Positions 58,837 through 64,000 of a DNA stretch of 64,000 bases are shown here, in pieces. The stretch spans positions 5,792,001-5,856,000 of the forward strand of contig NZ_CP139247.1 in assembly GCF_034087045.1 (NCBI RefSeq), given 5' to 3'. Source of the stretch: Chitinophaga sancti. Lineage in GTDB: Bacteria; Bacteroidota; Bacteroidia; Chitinophagales; Chitinophagaceae. The notes beneath the pieces were generated by a model. The model was not told the origin of the DNA. It worked only from the letters and a program-made list of their open reading frames with translations, and did no database searches. The first letter of the stretch is position 1. Each line of letters opens with the position of its first letter. The translations under genes and the position numbers were made by a program.

Positions 58837-61518
58837 TTAGTTATAAGGCGTGATCGTCACCTTCCCTTCTAACCCTGAAGGCTGTATTCCCCAATTAGAT
58901 GCATCAAAATCTTTATAATTAATATTGACGAAATTAATTTCATGATATTGCCGCCACGGTATATGATGCCGGTCCATATACCTGATATGATTAGCCATCA
59001 GGTTCGCCACTTCTATACGAATATCATTTTTCCCTGCACGCAGGTATTTGCCGATCCTAAGTGTAAACGGTATACTCCACATGATACCCGCATCCTGTCC
59101 ATTGATCCAGATATGCGCACTTTCATGCACTTTGTCAAGCTGCAACAGGTATTCCCTGGAGTTCTTTGCCGGTAACTGAAAACTTGTTGTGTATACCCCT
59201 TTTCCAGAGAATGAAGTAACAGCAGTATCTGGTAATGTAGTCCAGTCCACTAAGCTATCTAATTTTACAGCTGCCGGAATGAACGGTCCGCCATCTTTGA
59301 ATTCCAATTGCCACGGGCCTTGCAGAACAAGCGGTTTGCCAGCATTTTCAAGGTATTTCCATGGCAAATAATTGACCATGGAAGACTTCCCTTCTGCCTT
59401 TAGAATAATTGATTCTCCCGATGCCAGTTGTACTTTCACATGAGTAGTACTATCTGTATTCTCTATCTGCGCAAGTCCAGTATCACCACGCAATGGATCC
59501 AGCATAAAAACACGTGATACCCGGCGATTAACAGGAATAAACTGTTCAATTTTATTTGCCGTATGATTCACGATATAATAATAAGTATCCTCCCCATCAT
59601 TCCGGCGAATGAATTTCAACCCTGCATCTGTAAGAGCTTCGCGGCGAATACCTATTGTATGTAAAGCTCCTTCCACATCAGGAGTAATAATGATATTCTT
59701 CCTACCAGCTAATGACTTCAACAATAATTGAAATTCTTTTCTACGCGTGTCCAGCTCATTCATACCCGGTACATCCTCCGGCAATGCCTGAAAGATCACA
59801 GGAGTACCATTCTGCGCAAGCGCAATAATCTTTTGCAATGTAGTCAGGGGCATCAGATGCGCCTTCGGAATTATCAATGCTTTGTAACCCTTGGTTTTGG
59901 CGATCCAACTATCCGACACAAAATCCAGTGTATACCCCCTGCCATGCAAATTCATTACCTGTTTATAAAAATCCGTCGGATACAACCACTTATCTATATG
60001 ATGCACTGACAATGGCATTTCCATCCCATCCGCATCATTCCATATGTCATACACCGGCCAGTACACTAACAGATCATTATCCGGCCTACCGGCCTGTAAT
60101 ACTGACTGCACGCGGGTTATATACTCATTCAATCCCGGCAGATGCGACCACCAGCTATTAGCAGGTACAAAATTTACAGATGCATAAAACAACCATCCGG
60201 GAAAAGGCACCTCCTTAGGAGAATACGTAGTACCATGATAAAATACATGATTCACGCCCGCCAGGAAAGACTGCTCCACTTCTGGTTTACACTGTGACAA
60301 CGATGTTTTAAAATGCTCTGTCAACCATGTAAAGGTCTCGCTTGAAATAAGCGGATGACCCGCTATATGCCCCGCTGATGTAGCAAATTGCATCATGATC
60401 GGATCAGGACTTACATTCCTGATATCTGCACTATCTCTCCTTAAACCCGGAATTGGAAAATAGGTGGAACCAAATGTCTCACACTCCGGAATATCCACCG
60501 TTGCATATAAATCAATCAGGTTACCCGGCGAACCATGTGCCTGGTTTTTTGTGATACGATGATAATCATGCGCCCATTGTGTCCATGGCTTTGTAAAGTT
60601 ATCCAACAGCAACTCCGCCATCGTTTCCCTGTAATCAGATTTGACCCGGGCGATCGTATCAGAGATCCTATTATCTGTGAACTCACGAATAAAACGAGTG
60701 AGATCGTACCCCCTTCTACGCTTAAACTCTGGTAAAAATGAAGGCGTCCAGTCTGCCCCATATACCTCATAACTATCATTATAAAATGCCCGGATATCGG
60801 GTATCTCTTGTTGGAAAGCACTATCAAAACGATGCAGGTATAATTGAACTGCCTCCCCTGATAAATGGTCAAGAGTATACCCCTCCCCGCCGGGCGCTGC
60901 ACGTTTTACTTTCTGTTTCGTATGACTGCTGTACAATGCATACACAGTGAGATTGCCTGCGGGATGCTCCCAATGGAGATGCCCATCCTGCACTTTGTCT
61001 ATAATAGGAACAGGCGTAACTCCTTTATAAGCTACTAACGCCTGCAAAATCCCGATACCCGTATCAATTTTTTCCGGAACCGTTGATAACACCCGCACCT
61101 CCATCTTTGCCGCTGCATGCGCCAGATCAATCTGTGGCCCGCCAAAAGGCCAGCCAGTCCCCGTAGTGAGGTCTACCCCCATATGTAACCGGGTCGCCTG
61201 CTTAGTCGCTATCTTCAATAAATGTATCCATTGAGGAGATAAAAAGTCCACATACTTTGACTCGAACCCTTTCGCCCCATAAATAGGTGCGATTTCCACC
61301 CCACCAAAACCTACCTGATTATAAGTCCTCAATGCATTCGTCAGGCCAGCACTATCTACAGCACTCCCCATCCACCACCAGCGGGTCCAGGGTTTGGTTT
61401 CCTTCTGAACAGAAGGCCATACAGGGTAAGTGCCCTTAAAATCCGGGTGTTGCGCAGTCGCCTTTAAGCCGCAAAGAAGCAGGCCAATGGTAGCCAGCCG
61501 GTAAATACGTGGATGCAT
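58837..61518 (-). CDS. GH106-like glycoside hydrolase (alpha-L-rhamnosidase family)
   Basis: An 893-residue secreted enzyme with signal peptide MHPRIYRLATIGLLLCGLKATAQ. The opening KPWTRWWWMGSAVDSAGLTNALRTYNQVGFGGVEIAPIYG and the barrel segments MGVDLTTGTGWPFGGP and YEVYGADWTPSFLPEF fit GH106 alpha-L-rhamnosidase-like proteins. A C-terminal beta-sandwich (HESAHIWINGQDAGIMWSIPF) is typical. It starts 7 nt after the sulfatase stop, so both act in one operon, probably on a sulfated, rhamnose-containing glycan. No SusC/SusD pair is present in the window. Confidence 0.85.
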   Translation of the reverse strand: MHPRIYRLATIGLLLCGLKATAQHPDFKGTYPVWPSVQKETKPWTRWWWMGSAVDSAGLTNALRTYNQVGFGGVEIAPIYGAKGFESKYVDFLSPQWIHLLKIATKQATRLHMGVDLTTGTGWPFGGPQIDLAHAAAKMEVRVLSTVPEKIDTGIGILQALVAYKGVTPVPIIDKVQDGHLHWEHPAGNLTVYALYSSHTKQKVKRAAPGGEGYTLDHLSGEAVQLYLHRFDSAFQQEIPDIRAFYNDSYEVYGADWTPSFLPEFKRRRGYDLTRFIREFTDNRISDTIARVKSDYRETMAELLLDNFTKPWTQWAHDYHRITKNQAHGSPGNLIDLYATVDIPECETFGSTYFPIPGLRRDSADIRNVSPDPIMMQFATSAGHIAGHPLISSETFTWLTEHFKTSLSQCKPEVEQSFLAGVNHVFYHGTTYSPKEVPFPGWLFYASVNFVPANSWWSHLPGLNEYITRVQSVLQAGRPDNDLLVYWPVYDIWNDADGMEMPLSVHHIDKWLYPTDFYKQVMNLHGRGYTLDFVSDSWIAKTKGYKALIIPKAHLMPLTTLQKIIALAQNGTPVIFQALPEDVPGMNELDTRRKEFQLLLKSLAGRKNIIITPDVEGALHTIGIRREALTDAGLKFIRRNDGEDTYYYIVNHTANKIEQFIPVNRRVSRVFMLDPLRGDTGLAQIENTDSTTHVKVQLASGESIILKAEGKSSMVNYLPWKYLENAGKPLVLQGPWQLEFKDGGPFIPAAVKLDSLVDWTTLPDTAVTSFSGKGVYTTSFQLPAKNSREYLLQLDKVHESAHIWINGQDAGIMWSIPFTLRIGKYLRAGKNDIRIEVANLMANHIRYMDRHHIPWRQYHEINFVNINYKDFDASNWGIQPSGLEGKVTITPYN

Positions 61519-61525
61519 ATATAAT

Positions 61526-62944
61526 TTATTTCTCTGTATCAGACCAGTCAAATTCCTTGTTTTCTGCCGGGGTTTTCGCCTTTGCCATGATAGCTTTCAG
61601 GCTCTTTACTTTAGCTGGGTTTTCGGCAGCAAGGTCTTTTGTTTCTCCAATATCGTCAACTATATTGTACAATTCAAATCTTTCCCCCTTTCCTTTATAT
61701 TTAAACCGGATTAATTTCCAATCCCCCTGCAATACGGCCTCCTGGATATACCCTTCGTTAAACTGCCAGTATAAATAATCATGCACTTTAGCCGGCTTTT
61801 TACCTTCCAGCACCGAAGCGTAGTTCAGGCCATCTATACCCTGAAGGGTCTTTGACTTTGTCAATGCGCTGAATGTAGGCAGGATATCCCAAAACGCCCA
61901 CTCCTCATCACTCAACTTCCCGGCAGGAATATGCCCCGGTGCACGCACCAGCAAAGGTACCCGGATACCCCCTTCATACAGATCACGCTTCAGACCCTTC
62001 AAAGGGCCATTGCTGTTAAAGTACTCAGGATCAGCACCTCCCTCTTTATGAGGACCATTATCACTGGTAAAGAAGATGTAAGTATTGTCATCCAACCCCA
62101 ATTGTTTGATAAGTGCCTGAATCTGACCCACATTCTGATCCAGTTTGGTAACCATGGCTGCAAATGCAGCATGCGGGTTTTGCTGACTACGATATGTTCC
62201 CCCATTCTGCACATACGGCGTTTCAGGCCCAAGTTTAGAACTTCCATCTGGGTTCAGCCACTGCTGCATGTCCTTTTTGGGAGCAGCCAGTTCGGCATGC
62301 GGCACTGTAATAGAAAGATATAAAAAGAACGGTTTGTCCTTATTTTCATTGATAAATGAATAAGCATGCTCCATAATCTCATCGTGGGTATACACGGTGG
62401 TATCATGTTTTATCTTACTGATCTTGCCTGCTTTCACCTGATAGAGGTAATTCGTATAATAATCATGTGCATGCCCCTGATTGAGGTAACCATAGAACTC
62501 GTCGAAACCTTTAATCTCTGGTGAGCCCGTCGTTCCCATCTCGCCTAAGCCCCATTTGCCAAACATACCGGTGGCATAGCCATTTTGCTGCAACACCTGA
62601 GCCAGGGTACTATCCTGCGGCCGTAATGGCAACCGGGTATTACCCCGGATATAAGAATGCCCCATATTCTTACCCGTTAGTAAGGCATAACGACTGGGTG
62701 CACATACCGTATTGCCGGAATAAAAGCGGGTAAACCGAATTCCCTCTGCCCCCAGGTTATCAATATTTGGGGTGGGAATCGGGCTCTTTGGGTTAAACGA
62801 TGTGAGGTTCCCATAGCCCAGATCATCTGCCAGGATAAATATGATATTCGGCCGGTCCGAATGTTTCTTTTGCTGTGCCATGGCGGTTATGGAGGTGGTA
62901 AGCAACCACCCTGACAACAGGATCCTGTAAAAGCGACGTTGCAT
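61526..62944 (-). CDS. Secreted sulfatase (arylsulfatase type S1)
   Basis: A 472-residue sulfatase with a signal peptide ending MAQ. The formylglycine motif is NTVCAPSRYALLTGK (C81, the C-x-P-S-R form), metal ligands are in FILADDLGYGN and FFTSDNGPHKEGG, and the motif GKWGLGEMG follows. It removes sulfate esters from glycans in the periplasm or outside; activation needs a formylglycine-generating enzyme encoded elsewhere. It is first gene of the operon with the GH106-like enzyme. Confidence 0.92.
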   Translation of the reverse strand: MQRRFYRILLSGWLLTTSITAMAQQKKHSDRPNIIFILADDLGYGNLTSFNPKSPIPTPNIDNLGAEGIRFTRFYSGNTVCAPSRYALLTGKNMGHSYIRGNTRLPLRPQDSTLAQVLQQNGYATGMFGKWGLGEMGTTGSPEIKGFDEFYGYLNQGHAHDYYTNYLYQVKAGKISKIKHDTTVYTHDEIMEHAYSFINENKDKPFFLYLSITVPHAELAAPKKDMQQWLNPDGSSKLGPETPYVQNGGTYRSQQNPHAAFAAMVTKLDQNVGQIQALIKQLGLDDNTYIFFTSDNGPHKEGGADPEYFNSNGPLKGLKRDLYEGGIRVPLLVRAPGHIPAGKLSDEEWAFWDILPTFSALTKSKTLQGIDGLNYASVLEGKKPAKVHDYLYWQFNEGYIQEAVLQGDWKLIRFKYKGKGERFELYNIVDDIGETKDLAAENPAKVKSLKAIMAKAKTPAENKEFDWSDTEK

Positions 62945-63071
62945 AGTTTCTTATTTTCTGGTGACTAATGTACAAAAACCTACTAAACCGATAGACTAAT
63001 AATTTATGAGCGGTTACCCCCCAGAATTGTAAATAATTTAATCAGAAAGGTACCGTATCAGATACTTTTTT

Positions 63072-63079
63072 TATATTTG
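63072..63079 (+). promoter_or_regulatory. -7 box upstream of the coiled-coil protein
   Basis: TATATTTG matches TAnnTTTG, about 90 nt before the ATG. Just upstream, GTATC-A-GATAC (63055-63065) is a perfect short palindrome. Confidence 0.5.
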
Positions 63080-63168
63080 ATATATTTTCGTTTCAATTGT
63101 CTTAAATTCATATCGCCCTCAGTGTCAAGGTTTATAGAGGTTATGTGAATGGTTTAAATCAATAGAAA

Positions 63169-63639
63169 ATGATGGTGAGATACTATGCAATATTTGGAGA
63201 TGGAAGTTACAGTCCTTTACATTCACTGGAATCAATCTCCATACTCCCGGAATATTCCTACATACTGATGACAACAGATACACTGAAACCAAACGGATAT
63301 GTGGAATCTACAACTTATCAATTTGTAAACAAAAAAGGTGATGTGGAGTTGCTTCGGATCAACAACTGGGAATTGCTGTACATTAGCCCATGGACGCATA
63401 GTTCCGATGGTCTACGCTATTGCCTGTACAACCATATGACCAAAACGGCCCACGAATTTTTTGGCGAAGAAACAGGCCTTCACTTTTTTAAACACGATCT
63501 GTTTCCTAAACTCAGGGAGCTATCCATTATCTCCGATTACAATCAATACTTACTCAGTGAGAAAGTAGATCTGCTGGAGGTGGAGCTGACTGAGTTAAGG
63601 AGAAGACTGTATGAACTGGAAAAGGTATTGCGGAAGTAA
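63169..63639 (+). CDS. Unknown cytosolic protein with a C-terminal coiled coil
   Basis: A 156-residue protein, family not recognised. The N-terminal two thirds look like an alpha/beta domain (MVRYYAIFGDGSYSPLHSLESI; VELLRINNWELLYISPWTH). The last 30 residues (SEKVDLLEVELTELRRRLYELEKVLRK) form heptads of a coiled coil, suggesting oligomerisation. No signal peptide or TM. It is monocistronic with its own promoter box and converges on a peptidase gene. Two adjacent ATG codons are possible starts. Confidence 0.65.
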   Translation: MMVRYYAIFGDGSYSPLHSLESISILPEYSYILMTTDTLKPNGYVESTTYQFVNKKGDVELLRINNWELLYISPWTHSSDGLRYCLYNHMTKTAHEFFGEETGLHFFKHDLFPKLRELSIISDYNQYLLSEKVDLLEVELTELRRRLYELEKVLRK

Positions 63640-63656
63640 AGGTGATCATTTCGGGA

Positions 63657-64000
63657 TCAAAAACTCATATCCGCCAGCAGGTTCGTATCCGGATCCAACC
63701 AAATACCGGCAGGCTTTGTCACTGCTGGTATGATGACGGTGGTGACCTTATCCTTCACTAATATTGTCTGCACAGGCTTTGATTTATCCAGCGTATATTC
63801 CAGCGGAAACTCAAACAAAGGCGTCTGCTGCTGAATCACTTCCAATTTTACCGCATGGATATTCTCATTGTAACTCATATTCACCTGCAGCTTCGGTATA
63901 GCTGTCGTATATAACCACTGTGTAAAGAAGCCTTTCAGATCCTGCCCACTTATTTTCTCCATCTCCTTTCTGAAATCATCTGTATCTGCATTGCGTCCGT
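63657..64000 (-). CDS. M1-family metallopeptidase, C-terminal end only
   Basis: The reading frame stays open to the window edge (…DTDDFRKEMEKISGQDLKGFF), so the 5' part lies outside. SGQDLKGFFTQWLYTTAIPKLQV is the conserved C-terminal segment of Bacteroidota M1 aminopeptidases, followed by the beta-sandwich tail (FEFPLEYTLD...; WLDPDTNLLADM). The zinc motif HExxH is not in view. Identity rests on this segment. Confidence 0.8.
   Translation of the reverse strand, partial: GRNADTDDFRKEMEKISGQDLKGFFTQWLYTTAIPKLQVNMSYNENIHAVKLEVIQQQTPLFEFPLEYTLDKSKPVQTILVKDKVTTVIIPAVTKPAGIWLDPDTNLLADMSF

Overview
The window looks like chromosomal DNA of a Bacteroidota bacterium, most likely a Chitinophaga-type member of the Chitinophagaceae. 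The evidence is the many TAnnTTTG -7 promoter boxes, the sufCDS-sufE-MIP18 order, a Bacteroidetes-type VgrG/Rhs pair, paired YceI lipocalins, a GH106/sulfatase operon and stand-alone CheB/CheR. No tRNA, rRNA, CRISPR array, transposase or integrase was recognised.

Layout. 1-3.7 kb: 3' part of a SUF iron-sulfur operon (sufC tail, sufD, sufS, sufE, a MIP18/DUF59 protein). 3.7-11.2 kb: a lipoprotein, an unknown exported protein, and an RND efflux operon whose pump and outer-membrane channel are one 1530-residue ORF. 11.3-15.7 kb: a receiver-PAS-histidine kinase converging on a cheR-cheB pair, then a secreted YD-like protein followed by a 62-bp tandem array. 15.7-22.5 kb: a CPA2 cation/proton antiporter, a MarR regulator divergent from a two-gene YeeE/YedE transporter, a possible small RNA, an SDR and a PhyH-type dioxygenase. 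22.8-30.1 kb: a polymorphic-toxin locus (VgrG, PAAR-like/Rhs protein with a deaminase-like tip, two paralogous candidate immunity proteins). 30.2-34.4 kb: an HxlR regulator, two YceI proteins with a membrane protein, and an acyl-CoA dehydrogenase. 34.6-43.4 kb: a membrane histidine kinase, small unknowns, a zinc alcohol dehydrogenase, an Mla/Mce lipid-transport operon, a TPM/zinc-ribbon protein and a fatty-acid desaturase. 43.4-49 kb: GntR-TauE-DUF1634 and a heterodimeric ABC exporter. 49-54.2 kb: three SDR genes with TetR and AraC regulators, interleaved with tandem arrays. 54-58.6 kb: an ADP-ribosylglycohydrolase remnant and the Hen1-Pnkp RNA-repair operon. 58.8-63 kb: a sulfatase-GH106 operon. 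The end holds an unknown coiled-coil protein and the C-terminus of an M1 aminopeptidase.

The most unusual signals are not genes. First, at least five unrelated genes carry extra copies of their own last codons plus stop codon just downstream (RND adaptor, second YeeE half, rhs, third SDR, AraC); further arrays follow or lie near other genes. Second, several long genes show a ramp from C-rich to G-rich on the coding strand. In the RND fusion gene and in rhs the ramp resets abruptly inside the ORF, which may mark old gene or recombination boundaries. Other points worth attention are the RND-OMF fusion, the apparently short deaminase toxin tip, and paired operator palindromes at the TetR and GntR genes.
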